This document shows positions 29,655 through 38,205 of a stretch of DNA of 42,224 nt, piece after piece (the first letter of the stretch is position 1; every line of letters starts with the position of its first letter). Both the position numbers and the translations under genes were made by a program. Where the stretch lies: the IMG/VR virus record IMGVR_UViG_3300033153_006335, positions 1-42,224 of that record; one strand, 5' to 3'. Below the pieces are notes generated by a model. It did not search any database. It was not told the DNA's origin and saw only the letters and a program-made list of their open reading frames with translations. Source of the DNA: a virus.

Positions 29655-30512
29655 ATGCCTAGTGGATTTAGCGGCGATGCTTTTTCTTTTGAGCCAAACA
29701 CAAGATTTTTTGGAAGACCACAAAACGATACAAGATTGTCAAAACTTGAAACCTTTGCTCTACAAAGAGCAGAGATTGAAGGAGTTAAGAATATTTCAAC
29801 TATTACTTGCGATGTTAACACTGCTGATTCTATTGATGGTGAAGGTTTTTATATTGAAACAACATTGGGAATTAGAGTTTATTGGTATTTCTCAACAGCA
29901 GGAACAAAACCTTCTGTAGTTGGTGCATTATCTTACCAAAAAATAACTATCTTAGCAACTGAAACAGCTGACGAAGTAGCAAGAAAAACAGAATTGATAA
30001 TAGATGATATCCCTGAATTGATTGTCTCTAGAGTAGGGGCGATTGTGACAACAAAAGGGACTGTTGGTGGTGCTGTTGATGGTATTGTAGATATTGACAC
30101 AGGTTTTGCAATTGCAAATCCAACTCCAGGAGTAGGAACTTTTTCTCAAATTGGAGACATTAAAGATGGTGTTGAATTTACTCCAGATGATGGTTTTACA
30201 TCTAAAAATAGTGAAAAAGTAGAAAAAGTATTATCTTATGTTTATAACGGTTCTGCTTTCATGACAAATTTAGGTGAAGAAACTTGGGATATTATCAGAA
30301 GCGAATTTCTTCTTGAAATTATTGATCTTGTAGCGTTAGACGTTCAAAATGAAAAGATAACTACCTTTTATGCAATTGGTGTAAAAAAGGCAAGTATCAT
30401 GACGGTTGGTGAAGAAGGTGGTGTTCAAATGGATTTTAATGCTACTTACCAAGCTAGAAAATTCAAAGGTAGTACACCTCCTATTGAGTTCTGGAGTTCT
30501 TGGTTAACATAA
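29655..30512 (+). CDS. Major tail tube protein
   Basis: 285 residues. ATG 29655 is chosen because GGAG lies 8 nt upstream; the ATG at 29643 would include that site. It is beta-rich with an inserted Thr/Asp/Gly domain at about 45-160, then GDIKDGVEFTPDDGFTSKNS and a tube-like C-terminal half ending FKGSTPPIEFWSSWLT. Immediately upstream of a terminator and the tail chaperone, it is the only candidate for the tube, and no separate sheath gene exists, so a siphovirus tail is likely. Confidence 0.65.
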   Translation: MPSGFSGDAFSFEPNTRFFGRPQNDTRLSKLETFALQRAEIEGVKNISTITCDVNTADSIDGEGFYIETTLGIRVYWYFSTAGTKPSVVGALSYQKITILATETADEVARKTELIIDDIPELIVSRVGAIVTTKGTVGGAVDGIVDIDTGFAIANPTPGVGTFSQIGDIKDGVEFTPDDGFTSKNSEKVEKVLSYVYNGSAFMTNLGEETWDIIRSEFLLEIIDLVALDVQNEKITTFYAIGVKKASIMTVGEEGGVQMDFNATYQARKFKGSTPPIEFWSSWLT

Positions 30513-30547
30513 TAAATAAATAAATAAATAAATACAAATAACTTGAG

Positions 30548-30593
30548 AAAGGGTAATAGAGCAAAAAATTAAATCTCTTTTACCCTTTTTTTT
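30548..30593 (+). terminator. Strong intrinsic terminator after the tail tube gene
   Basis: AAAGGGTAA (30548-30556) pairs with TTACCCTTT (30580-30588), AGAG with CTCT inside, followed by T8. Just upstream is a run of TAAA/AAAT tetranucleotides (about 30510-30534). It would reduce transcription from the abundant tube gene into the low-copy chaperone and tape measure genes. Confidence 0.9.
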
Positions 30594-30618
30594 ATAAATT
30601 TTTAAGGAGCAGGCAAAG

Positions 30619-31020
30619 ATGAAAAAGCAAATAGAAAAAAAAGTAAAAAAAGAAGTAGAAATTCCAAAGCCAAAGTATATTAAAAACATTAGTGATTATT
30701 CACAATGTTCAATTCTTTTTGATGAAATTGTAGATCCAAAAATAGGCAATTCGCTACTTATGGTAGCTAGAGGGGTAAATCCTCATAATCATTTCATTAC
30801 TGACAATGCGAAAAAAAGCCAAAAACACAAAGATCAAGGACTCGTTCAGTTTATGTCAAATTCGATTATGTTGATAGAGACTTATTTAGAAAAAAATCTT
30901 GTTCTAGTTGTTTCCATGGCTAAGGATTACACAGATAAAGATTTAGAGAAAAATCCATTTTTAGCTGTAACAATTGTTTCAGAGATGTTTTCAGAGTTTA
31001 TGCTCTTTAAAAAAAAATAG
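30619..31020 (+). CDS. Tail assembly chaperone, short form (G-type)
   Basis: 133 residues, ATG 30619 with AAGGAG. A basic head (KKQIEKKVKKEVEIPKPKY) precedes a helical domain. The frame ends at TAG directly after TTT-A9. Located between tube and tape measure genes, and followed by an open -1 frame, it is the equivalent of lambda gpG. It probably wraps the tape measure during tail assembly. Confidence 0.8.
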   Translation: MKKQIEKKVKKEVEIPKPKYIKNISDYSQCSILFDEIVDPKIGNSLLMVARGVNPHNHFITDNAKKSQKHKDQGLVQFMSNSIMLIETYLEKNLVLVVSMAKDYTDKDLEKNPFLAVTIVSEMFSEFMLFKKK

Positions 31021-31259
31021 ATGAAATAAAAAGTAAGTACTCTGTTACGGATTTAAGAGATCAAAAAGATAAAAAAGAATGGATTAAAAAAAGATTCAAC
31101 TATGTATGTCCATCTTCGGATGATTTAGTTAAAATTATGCATTGTAAAATGTTATTATTGAAAAATGGTTTCACAGAAAATGATTTAAAAATTATCCATC
31201 CAATAAAGGCATTTATACACTTCTTTAAATTATTGGAAAAGGGTTTTACATTAGGGTAA
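30619..31259 (+). CDS. Tail assembly chaperone, -1 frameshift form (GT-type)
   Basis: A -1 slip on the A9 run (31009-31017) after codon 133 reads IDEIKSKYSVTDLRDQKDKK and continues 80 codons to TAA 31259, four bases before the tape measure start. The extension has no start codon of its own and is protein-like (FNYVCPSSDDLVKIMHCKM). This is the conserved G/GT arrangement of long-tailed phages, giving a minor fusion of about 213 residues. Confidence 0.8.
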
Positions 31260-31262
31260 ATT

Positions 31263-33701
31263 ATGGACGTTGTATATGGGGTCGGTCTTGATGCTAGTAG
31301 TGTTTTAAAGTCAACTAAGAAAGTTAAAAGTTCTGAAAAGCAACTACAGAATCAGTTAAAAAAGACTAATAAAGAAATTGATAAGCAAGAAAAAGGCTTT
31401 AATAAAACCGCAAAAGCTGGCAAATCTCTTGCGAAAAGTGTTGTAGGTTACGGAGTTGCACTTGTTGGTCTTCGTGCTGGTTTTTCTGTATTGGCTGGTG
31501 GTGTAAAAACTAATATTGAATTTGAACAATCTTTAGCAAATATAAAAGCCGTAATGCGACCAACTGCTAAAGAATTCTCTGTAATGTCTAAAGTAATTCG
31601 AGATCAAGCCAAAGTCACAGAACATTCAGCTACACAAGTATCAAAAGGTATGGAACTTTTAGGAATGGCGGGTTTGGATGCTGTAACTTCCATGAAAGCA
31701 TTGCCTGGAGTGTTAGAACTTGCCTCAGCTGGTGCTTTATCAATGGCTGAAGCTGCAAATATTTCTACAAACATAATGTCAGCAATGAAACTTGAAGCTG
31801 AAGACTTAGCAAAAGTTAATGATACTTTAGCCTTTACAGCCTCCAATTCAAACACAAATATTCAGCAATTAGGCGAGGCTTTTAGGGTTACAGCTGGTAT
31901 TGCTAGTGCTACAAATCAAAATATAACTGAAGTTTCAAAAGTTCTAGGAGCTATGGCAAATAGAGGTTTGCAGGGTGCTAATGCTGGTGAAAAGTTTAAG
32001 CAAATGTTAACTCGTTTAATAAAACCGTCTGGAGCTGCAAAAGCTGCATTAGTCAAACTGGGAGTTGCTACTAGAGATGCTAACGACGAAATGAGACCGA
32101 TGTCCGAAATTATGAGAGATCTTGAAGCTGCTGGATTATCTGGGTCGGATGCAATCGCTATTTTCGGAAAATTTACAGGTTCGGCTGCTCTTGCGGTTGC
32201 TGGTGCAATTCCTGATATTGACAAACTTGGAAAAGGTCTAGAAACTGCTGCAGGATTTGCCAAAGAAACTGCGGATATTAGACTAGACACTTTAGCAGGT
32301 GATTTAAAATTATTAGCTAGTGCGTGGGAAGAAGTAATTTTATCAACAAATGAGTCAAATAAACAACTAAGAACTTTCGTTCAACTTATTACAAAAGGCT
32401 TATCTTTTATCGATCTTGGTAAAAGTTTTCAATTAGTCAGCGGGATAATGGGTGCAATTGCTAATTCTGTTGTATTTATGGTCGAAAGTGTTATTGATAG
32501 TATGCAATTATTGTCTAAAATTTTAGTAGCACCTTTTGAGTTAATGGCAAGAGCAGGGCAAAGAACCATTGAAAATATTACAAGAGCCTTAGTTGATTTA
32601 AGTGAAGGTGAATTTTCGAAAGCTCTAGAAAATGCTTTAAGTATAGACGATTTTGCTCAAGATCAAAAAAATATATTTGGCAGTATTAAAAAAGAATACA
32701 ATGATCTAGGTGAAAATGTTGTAAGGTTTCAAAGTGTCAATGCTCTTGCGTGGAAAGATATCACAATGCAAACAGAAAAACAAGCTGTAGCATTAGAAGA
32801 CCTAGAAAAAACAAGTACTGAAAAGACTGGAATTGTAAGTGCAAATACTTCTGAAATAAAAGATGAAGTCGTTAAATTAAATAAAGCTCTATTAGAAACT
32901 AAAGATCTATTCCCAAAAGAGAAAGTAGTCGATTTCGAACCTCTAGATATTGTTCCTCCTGAAATGGTAAATATTGACAATATCAAAGGTGGCACATTAG
33001 CACTAGAAACATTTGCAACTACAGGCGAAAGAGTAGCTTTAAGTCTTAAAGAAAGTTTTGCAACAATAGCAGGAGGTGGATTAAAAAGTTTTATTTCTGC
33101 TGGATTAAAGGGAACTAATGCTCTTGAAGCTGGCGTAAATGCTCTGAAAGATTCTGTTATTGATCTTGCTACAACTTTAGCGAGTAAGGCTTTAACTTTT
33201 GGGCTTCTTAGCTTGTTGTCACCTGGTAGTAAAGCTGTTGGTGATGGGTTTTTGTCATTCTTAGGATTTAAAGATGGTATTGTTGGTTTCGACTCTGGCG
33301 TTATCGGAATGGGTGGTGCTGGCACCGGAACGAGCGACAGTAATTTAGCTAGACTTTCAAAAGGTGAATCCGTAATGACTGCAAAAGCTACTTCAATGTT
33401 TGCTCCATTATTGGCTAATATGGAGCGTTCTGCTAGTGGTTCGGTTAATTATGGCGGGAATGCTGGTAGTTCATATGCAAGTGGAAGTATTGGCATTCAA
33501 AGTACTGGAATGAGCAATGGGAATATAAATGTTTTAGTGGCAGAGATTAAGAGTTTGAAGAATCAAATTTTATTGAGTGGGAATGCTACTACTAGAGCAA
33601 TCATAGAAAATGATCCTTTTGAAAATGTTGAGTTTGCAGATGATAAAGATGTTGCTATGATGGTAAATATGGGAAACCCTAAACTTGGAACAATAGGTTA
33701 A
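31263..33701 (+). CDS. Tail tape measure protein
   Basis: 812 residues, ATG 31263. The N-terminal region is a coiled coil. The central region has the TP901-type tape measure core: FEQSLANIKAVMRPT, MSKGMELLGMAG-type repeats, ASNISTNIMSAM-like helices, and GAMANRGLQGANAGEKFKQM. From about 660 it carries hydrophobic segments (LATTLASKALTFGLLSLLS) and Gly/Ser-rich sequence. It sets tail length and is ejected ahead of DNA. The length predicts a tail of roughly 120 nm by the usual scaling (about 0.15 nm per residue). Confidence 0.88.
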   Translation: MDVVYGVGLDASSVLKSTKKVKSSEKQLQNQLKKTNKEIDKQEKGFNKTAKAGKSLAKSVVGYGVALVGLRAGFSVLAGGVKTNIEFEQSLANIKAVMRPTAKEFSVMSKVIRDQAKVTEHSATQVSKGMELLGMAGLDAVTSMKALPGVLELASAGALSMAEAANISTNIMSAMKLEAEDLAKVNDTLAFTASNSNTNIQQLGEAFRVTAGIASATNQNITEVSKVLGAMANRGLQGANAGEKFKQMLTRLIKPSGAAKAALVKLGVATRDANDEMRPMSEIMRDLEAAGLSGSDAIAIFGKFTGSAALAVAGAIPDIDKLGKGLETAAGFAKETADIRLDTLAGDLKLLASAWEEVILSTNESNKQLRTFVQLITKGLSFIDLGKSFQLVSGIMGAIANSVVFMVESVIDSMQLLSKILVAPFELMARAGQRTIENITRALVDLSEGEFSKALENALSIDDFAQDQKNIFGSIKKEYNDLGENVVRFQSVNALAWKDITMQTEKQAVALEDLEKTSTEKTGIVSANTSEIKDEVVKLNKALLETKDLFPKEKVVDFEPLDIVPPEMVNIDNIKGGTLALETFATTGERVALSLKESFATIAGGGLKSFISAGLKGTNALEAGVNALKDSVIDLATTLASKALTFGLLSLLSPGSKAVGDGFLSFLGFKDGIVGFDSGVIGMGGAGTGTSDSNLARLSKGESVMTAKATSMFAPLLANMERSASGSVNYGGNAGSSYASGSIGIQSTGMSNGNINVLVAEIKSLKNQILLSGNATTRAIIENDPFENVEFADDKDVAMMVNMGNPKLGTIG

Positions 33702-34924
33702 TGGATTACATAACTAAAATAGAGTTTATTTTATTCTCTGAATTTGGAGAAGTAACACCCGTAGTTTCTGAAACTTTCGATACTATTGATGAAGGCTCTG
33801 CATTAAGTATTAAAAGAGTAAGCACAGGATATTCAACTTTAAAGTTCCAATCTAGAACACTAGAGTTTGGTTTAGACTTAGAAGATACTTTTTTTAATAC
33901 ATTTACAAATTCAGAAAATTATATAAATGAAATAAACAGGCACTATATAAAAGCTTACGATGAAAATAATGATTTGTTTTTTACTGGTTTGGTTGGTCGT
34001 AATGATTTTAAAATAAATAATGCAGGAAGTAGAATAGTTATAACTGCAAAAGATTTAACCTCGCTTTTGTATTATATTCAGAAAAATATTGTAACACCTG
34101 TAAATGTATTAGATTTTTCTCTAAAAAGTATAGAAAATTTATATAATTATTATTTAGATTTAGGATTTAAATATTATTTTGGTTCAAGTTTTGTTGCAAC
34201 TAATTATAAAGATCTTGCTTATGACGAAAGTTTTCTAAATATTTCAGAAATAGAATATGCAAATAAGGATTTAACTATTCAAGATTTAATCAATATGTTT
34301 TTCTCTGTAAACTCTCATATTGTAAGATATGAAGAAACTACAAATAAAATAGTTATAGATAATACAAATAGATTTAATTTTGACATTCCAAGTGCAACGA
34401 TACACGCAAATGATGACTATAGAGAAAATGAATCAAATTTAACTATCGGAAAATTGGAAAACGGGAAAATTAGCGATCTTGTGAGTGATGATCCTGGTTA
34501 TTTATTCCAGAAAAATCAAATTATTAGTTTAAATGATGCCAATTACAATCAATTTACCGAAGCTATAAATAAAAGCATCACAACAACAGTTTCAAGAAGA
34601 GTTAATAGCTATACTTTATCAATGAATCAAATTGTAAGATATAAAAACAATTCTTTTTCAATAAAGGGAATAAACCCAAAGCCAAAATATTATGATCTAA
34701 TTTTATGGAACAGTAGAAATCCTATTACAAATCATACGATTTGGGTTGCAACTAACAAGTTTGATAGTATCTCAAATAAACCACAAAATGATATAATAAT
34801 TGTAGCAACAAATGAAATTGATGGAAATAAAGATAATAACAATATAATTATAACCGCTTCAAATGAAATAACAGCAAATGAAGATAATAATAGAAATATA
34901 TTTACATCTACTAATAAATACTAA
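33701..34924 (+). CDS. Distal tail / tail-tip protein with C-terminal repeats
   Basis: 407 residues; ATG 33701 overlaps the tape measure stop. The N-terminal 120 residues form a beta domain with LKFQSRTLEFGLDLEDTFF. The position directly after the tape measure is that of the distal tail protein. The last 60 residues contain three tandem units of about 17 residues of the form I-I-(I/V)-(A/T)-(T/S)-N-E-I-D.N.DNN, which is unusual for this position. Confidence 0.6.
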   Translation: MDYITKIEFILFSEFGEVTPVVSETFDTIDEGSALSIKRVSTGYSTLKFQSRTLEFGLDLEDTFFNTFTNSENYINEINRHYIKAYDENNDLFFTGLVGRNDFKINNAGSRIVITAKDLTSLLYYIQKNIVTPVNVLDFSLKSIENLYNYYLDLGFKYYFGSSFVATNYKDLAYDESFLNISEIEYANKDLTIQDLINMFFSVNSHIVRYEETTNKIVIDNTNRFNFDIPSATIHANDDYRENESNLTIGKLENGKISDLVSDDPGYLFQKNQIISLNDANYNQFTEAINKSITTTVSRRVNSYTLSMNQIVRYKNNSFSIKGINPKPKYYDLILWNSRNPITNHTIWVATNKFDSISNKPQNDIIIVATNEIDGNKDNNNIIITASNEITANEDNNRNIFTSTNKY

Positions 34925-34934
34925 GGATTAAATT

Positions 34935-36290
34935 ATGAGCGAAACAGTATATGCATCCTATAGAGATGCTTCAAATAATTGGAGTCAAATAGAAGTTACT
35001 AGTGATGCTAAAAATGATAAAGTTTTTTCCATAAAAAATTACAGTGGCACACATTCAGTAATGGCATGGGTTAGTGAAGCTTTAGACACTAGGGTTTATG
35101 TGGTTAAAGTCGAAACCGATGGAACTATTACGCCGATTGATGGAACTGGATATATTACAATTACAAGTGGTTCCGGACATGATATTTTCTTGAATTTCAC
35201 TAGAGGTCAGCAAGTTGTTTATATTGGGGTTTATGGAGAAACTGGTATATATAAATATAATACTGGCGATATGACCGCAGGAACTCCTATAACTACTGAA
35301 GCCCCGACTGATCCAATAAAAGCCATGAAGATTGATAAAAACGGACTATTGACAGCTCTTTCAGGTGATAATCTTGTAAATCAATACGATGTTAACAATT
35401 CAGATTCTCACGATACAGACGAGCAGGTTCTTTTTGCATCGGGAACTTATTTGTTCAATGAAACGACAGCGGTATATTTCGATGTAAATAATTATTTAGT
35501 TTGTATAGCTCAGAAGGTTTCTGATAGTAATTTTGTTTACATGCGGATAAATACTTCTGGTTGGGCAAATGTAGAAACTGTCGCTTTTAACACTTCGATT
35601 AATAATATTTATGATGCCAGCGTAAATATGAGGGTAGGTGTCGATATGTTAGTTGATCCTTTTGATAATGTAATATGCTTGTTCTCTATGAGACCATGGC
35701 AGGGAACAGGCATAGCAGCAGCCATAACAATGACTGTATGTGACTTCTTTGTTCCAAATAAAGTTAGCTTAGCGACTGAAATGTGGGGTGATGTCGGCAA
35801 TTTAGGTGGAAATATGGTGATAACCATACATTCAGATGCCGCCAGACTTAATCCTGTAGGGGCTGTCACTGTAACACCTGGAGAGGGTGCAGGAACTTAC
35901 AACCTCGCACAATCTAATAATTCAGGGATATACGGGACTGTAACAGTAGATACGTTCAATACTAATTCTGACGATTTTACAGTTACAGGAGGTACTGGAT
36001 ATGTTTCAGTATTAACAAGAAACGATTCATCAATAAGCACTTCTATAATAGAGGATAGCGGATTTTCTCCTTTGAGTAGTTTAAATTGTAATTACCTAGG
36101 AGATTATATTTATAGCAAAACTCATATTACGCAAAGTTTAAGAGATATAAAAAAATATATTACAGATGGTGGGAGTGGTGATTTATCAGCTGGGACAACG
36201 ACATTTTTAGTTCATAATATTTCAAATAGAGCGTTTCGAGGGGATATTACGGGCTATGATGTAAGTAGCACTGGAACTGCGGGAAGATAA
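34935..36290 (+). CDS. Tail protein with propeller-like repeats
   Basis: 451 residues, ATG 34935 with AAGGA ribosome site. A repeated beta pattern with VYASYRDASNNWSQIEV, VVYIGVYGETGIYKYN and KAMKIDKNGLLTALSG suggests a beta-propeller-like N-terminal part. The C-terminal half is Thr/Gly/Asn-rich. It resembles the protein at 39059 in style. Likely tail tip or fibre. It is followed by the bidirectional terminator. Confidence 0.55.
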   Translation: MSETVYASYRDASNNWSQIEVTSDAKNDKVFSIKNYSGTHSVMAWVSEALDTRVYVVKVETDGTITPIDGTGYITITSGSGHDIFLNFTRGQQVVYIGVYGETGIYKYNTGDMTAGTPITTEAPTDPIKAMKIDKNGLLTALSGDNLVNQYDVNNSDSHDTDEQVLFASGTYLFNETTAVYFDVNNYLVCIAQKVSDSNFVYMRINTSGWANVETVAFNTSINNIYDASVNMRVGVDMLVDPFDNVICLFSMRPWQGTGIAAAITMTVCDFFVPNKVSLATEMWGDVGNLGGNMVITIHSDAARLNPVGAVTVTPGEGAGTYNLAQSNNSGIYGTVTVDTFNTNSDDFTVTGGTGYVSVLTRNDSSISTSIIEDSGFSPLSSLNCNYLGDYIYSKTHITQSLRDIKKYITDGGSGDLSAGTTTFLVHNISNRAFRGDITGYDVSSTGTAGR

Positions 36291-36292
36291 TT

Positions 36293-36332
36293 AAAAAAAG
36301 CCTTTTCAACTAAGAGAAGGCTTTTGTTTTTA
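36293..36332. terminator. Bidirectional terminator between tail genes and the moron
   Basis: AAAAGCCTTTTC (36296-36307) pairs with GAGAAGGCTTTT (36314-36325) over 12 positions. T runs follow on the plus strand (36327-36331) and on the minus strand (complement of A 36293-36299). It stops both the tail gene ending at 36290 and the minus-strand gene ending at 36330. Confidence 0.9.
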
Positions 36333-36785
36333 CTGATCTTTATCCATTGTCATTCTGTAATTAGGATCATACCAATCATATAAAATTAAAGTACTGTCAT
36401 TTTTAAATTCATAAATCCATTTTTCATTGACTATGATATCTTGATTCGGGTAGTTTTCAATTAAATGAAAAACTCCCCCTTCTAAGTCAATATCAAAAAT
36501 TAAAGTATCATTATCAATTTCGTAATGAACTTTATTATACAATTGCCACGGCGACCCGTGAGTATGCATAATTTCAACACTATCATCAATGAAGTTATAA
36601 AAAGAAAAACTTTCCCAAGCATAAGAACTAGAATCTGTTTCCCAGAAAGAACTATCAACACTCCAAAACCCCTGCAAACTCTCGCTATACCCTTGATCCT
36701 CATCATTTCCGACTATTCCATCCACTGAACAACTAAATGTAAGCAACAACACTAAAAGTGATATTAAAAGATTTATTTTTTTCAT
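36330..36785 (-). CDS. Lipoprotein (moron gene)
   Basis: 151 residues. A signal peptide (KKINLLISLLVLLLTFSCS) has a lipobox-like Cys at about residue 19, indicating an exported lipid-anchored protein. The mature part is beta-rich with GFWSVDSSFWETDSS and ends in YEFKNDSTLILYDW, resembling lipocalin-like small lipoproteins of bacterial chromosomes. Phage lipoproteins often block superinfection or alter the lysogen surface. It is the last gene of the minus-strand operon and ends inside the shared terminator. Confidence 0.75.
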   Translation of the reverse strand: MKKINLLISLLVLLLTFSCSVDGIVGNDEDQGYSESLQGFWSVDSSFWETDSSSYAWESFSFYNFIDDSVEIMHTHGSPWQLYNKVHYEIDNDTLIFDIDLEGGVFHLIENYPNQDIIVNEKWIYEFKNDSTLILYDWYDPNYRMTMDKDQ

Positions 36786-36851
36786 TTTACTACTCCATGT
36801 TTTATTTTATCTTCTCAATACTAGTAAATGTAATTCAAATAGATATGAAAA

Positions 36852-37244
36852 TCAAGATAAATCTTTTATACTTCCCACTCTTCGGGGCTTACACTCAAAA
36901 TTACAACCAAGAAACCCCATTCCCTCGCTAATTCCCTTCCCTTGAATAAATACATTATCATGAGAAATTTGAATTTTTTCCCAATCGATTTCAATAACCT
37001 TATCAAATCCATGTTCATCTTTGGTAAAAACTTTATCACAACCCCAGCAGTCAAAGAGGGATTTAGTTCCTGCTGGTGCAAGTTGGTAAGCATATGTTAA
37101 ATTCCCGCCAAATAAGCTTTTTAAATCTTTATGTCTCGATATTTTATAGATTCCTTTTTTAAAATCGAAGACAATGATATGTTTATCTTTGTTGAATTTT
37201 CCTAGTCCTAATATTATTTCGTTTAAACTCATTTTTTTATCCAT
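36852..37244 (-). CDS. Moron protein, unknown
   Basis: 130 residues, ATG at 37244 behind GGGG. HIIVFDFKKGIYKISRHKD, then FDCWGCDKVFTKDEHGFD and GMGFLGCNFECKP. Several Cys and Trp suggest a compact cytoplasmic protein, and there is no signal peptide. Family not recognised. Confidence 0.65.
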   Translation of the reverse strand: MDKKMSLNEIILGLGKFNKDKHIIVFDFKKGIYKISRHKDLKSLFGGNLTYAYQLAPAGTKSLFDCWGCDKVFTKDEHGFDKVIEIDWEKIQISHDNVFIQGKGISEGMGFLGCNFECKPRRVGSIKDLS

Positions 37245-37261
37245 GATTCACCCCGTTTTTT

Positions 37262-37525
37262 TTATTTTTCATTTATAATTCTTTTATAATCAACTACAAG
37301 TGTTATTCCATTTTCAATTTTAGGATAATAAATTTCAAATAACTCAACACCATCTAAAAGATATATTGTTTTCTTATTGTAACTATCAAATAATCTTTGA
37401 CCAAATTTTCCTTTAACTATTTCAAGAAAATTAGATCCGTAAATTTCAATCATCATTTTTTTTACTATAGATTCTTTTATTTTATTAGCTTCATCTAATA
37501 TGTGTTCTAAATTTTCATTATTCAT
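37262..37525 (-). CDS. Moron protein, small
   Basis: 87 residues, ATG at 37525 with GAGAGG upstream. It is helical at the start (ENLEHILDEANKIKESIVKK) and then mixed. It overlaps the end of the 51-residue gene by 8 nt, so the two are probably coupled. No known motif. Confidence 0.65.
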   Translation of the reverse strand: MNNENLEHILDEANKIKESIVKKMMIEIYGSNFLEIVKGKFGQRLFDSYNKKTIYLLDGVELFEIYYPKIENGITLVVDYKRIINEK

Positions 37526-37673
37526 TTTTACCTCTCCCGTTCAATCTAAAAAGAAAAGTCACAACACAGATATTTAGTATCAATACTGGATAAATTAAAC
37601 AGTCTGGAGTTTTATATTCAATTAACAAAATTCTGTATTTTATTTTATGTGGAAGCAGACCTATACTATCCAT
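37518..37673 (-). CDS. 51-residue small membrane protein in the moron
   Basis: ATG at 37673 on the minus strand, with AGGAGAA 9 nt upstream. It encodes a basic N-terminus, then one hydrophobic stretch (CLIYPVLILNICVVTFLF) and a basic tail. Its stop (37518) overlaps the next start by 8 nt. Too short for most gene callers, but the ribosome site, membrane segment and overlap support it. Confidence 0.6.
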   Translation of the reverse strand: MDSIGLLPHKIKYRILLIEYKTPDCLIYPVLILNICVVTFLFRLNGRGKNE

Positions 37674-37709
37674 TATTCACTTCTCCTATAATTCTTATAA
37701 AAGCACCCG

Positions 37710-37753
37710 TTACGCAAAGCAAGCAGTCAACTAGTATAGCTCACCGTGCGTAA
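37710..37753. repeat. 44-nt inverted-repeat element after a moron stop codon
   Basis: TTACGCA (37710-37716) and TGCGTAA (37747-37753) are perfect 7-bp ends. Between them, on the minus strand, CTATACTAGTTGAC resembles the CATACTACTGGAC of the B elements. It abuts the stop codon of the minus-strand gene ending at 37754 and has no T run. It may be a further attC-like or B-like element; similarity is limited. Confidence 0.4.
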
Positions 37754-38005
37754 TTAAGCACTTTTTAACCTATTTATATTATCATATATATCTTTACCCA
37801 TTTTACTACATATTGAATTCGGATTTGTCAAAGTATCATTGTGTAATTTGTTGTAAAATTCATTACTTTCAATGTATGCCTGACAAACAACTTGTTCTAA
37901 ATTCTCTTTGATTACTTCCATGTAATTCTCTTCGTTTATATCACTTCTGTTTGATAATTTTTCTAATATTCTTAAAAACATTTCTGATTCTTTTATATTT
38001 TCCAT
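37754..38005 (-). CDS. First gene of the moron operon
   Basis: 83 residues from ATG 38005 on the minus strand, with GGGG 6 nt upstream. Helical and acidic (ENIKESEMFLRILEKLSNRS), with two Cys. No family recognised. It lies 46 nt after the -10 box of the minus-strand promoter. Confidence 0.65.
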   Translation of the reverse strand: MENIKESEMFLRILEKLSNRSDINEENYMEVIKENLEQVVCQAYIESNEFYNKLHNDTLTNPNSICSKMGKDIYDNINRLKSA

Positions 38006-38050
38006 CTCAAACCCCAAATTTTAAATTTTTACCATCTCATCAACACCCCT

Positions 38051-38079
38051 AATCTAACCCCAAATAAAACAAAAGTCAA
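38051..38079 (-). promoter_or_regulatory. Minus-strand moron promoter
   Basis: On the minus strand, TTGACT (complement of 38074-38079), 17-nt spacer, TAGATT (complement of 38051-38056). It is of the same type as the promoter at 40537 (TTGACT-N17-TAGATT). It drives the operon 38005 to 36330. Confidence 0.75.
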
Positions 38080-38140
38080 GGTTTTTCTTTGATAAACGCA
38101 AATTAAATTACTTTCACCGTCATTTTTAAACAATTTTTTC

Positions 38141-38155
38141 TATTGTGAAACAATA
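38141..38155. promoter_or_regulatory. Operator-like palindrome upstream of the tail gene
   Basis: TATTGT-GAA-ACAATA (38141-38155) is a perfect 6-bp inverted repeat with a 3-bp centre, between the divergent minus-strand promoter and the plus-strand gene at 38206. It could bind a dimeric regulator, for example the small HTH protein encoded at 40207. Confidence 0.4.
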
Positions 38156-38205
38156 ATATTTCTCTTATATTACAATTATCATGATAAATAAATAAAGGTT
38201 TCATA

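Noticed and set aside
30510-30534. Tetranucleotide TAAA run as a regulatory array
   Set aside because: Simple AT-rich slippage sequence between a stop codon and a terminator explains it.
32729-33325. 198-codon open frame on the minus strand
   Set aside because: It lies antisense to the tape measure gene, is Pro/Ser-rich as expected of a shadow frame, and has no ribosome site.
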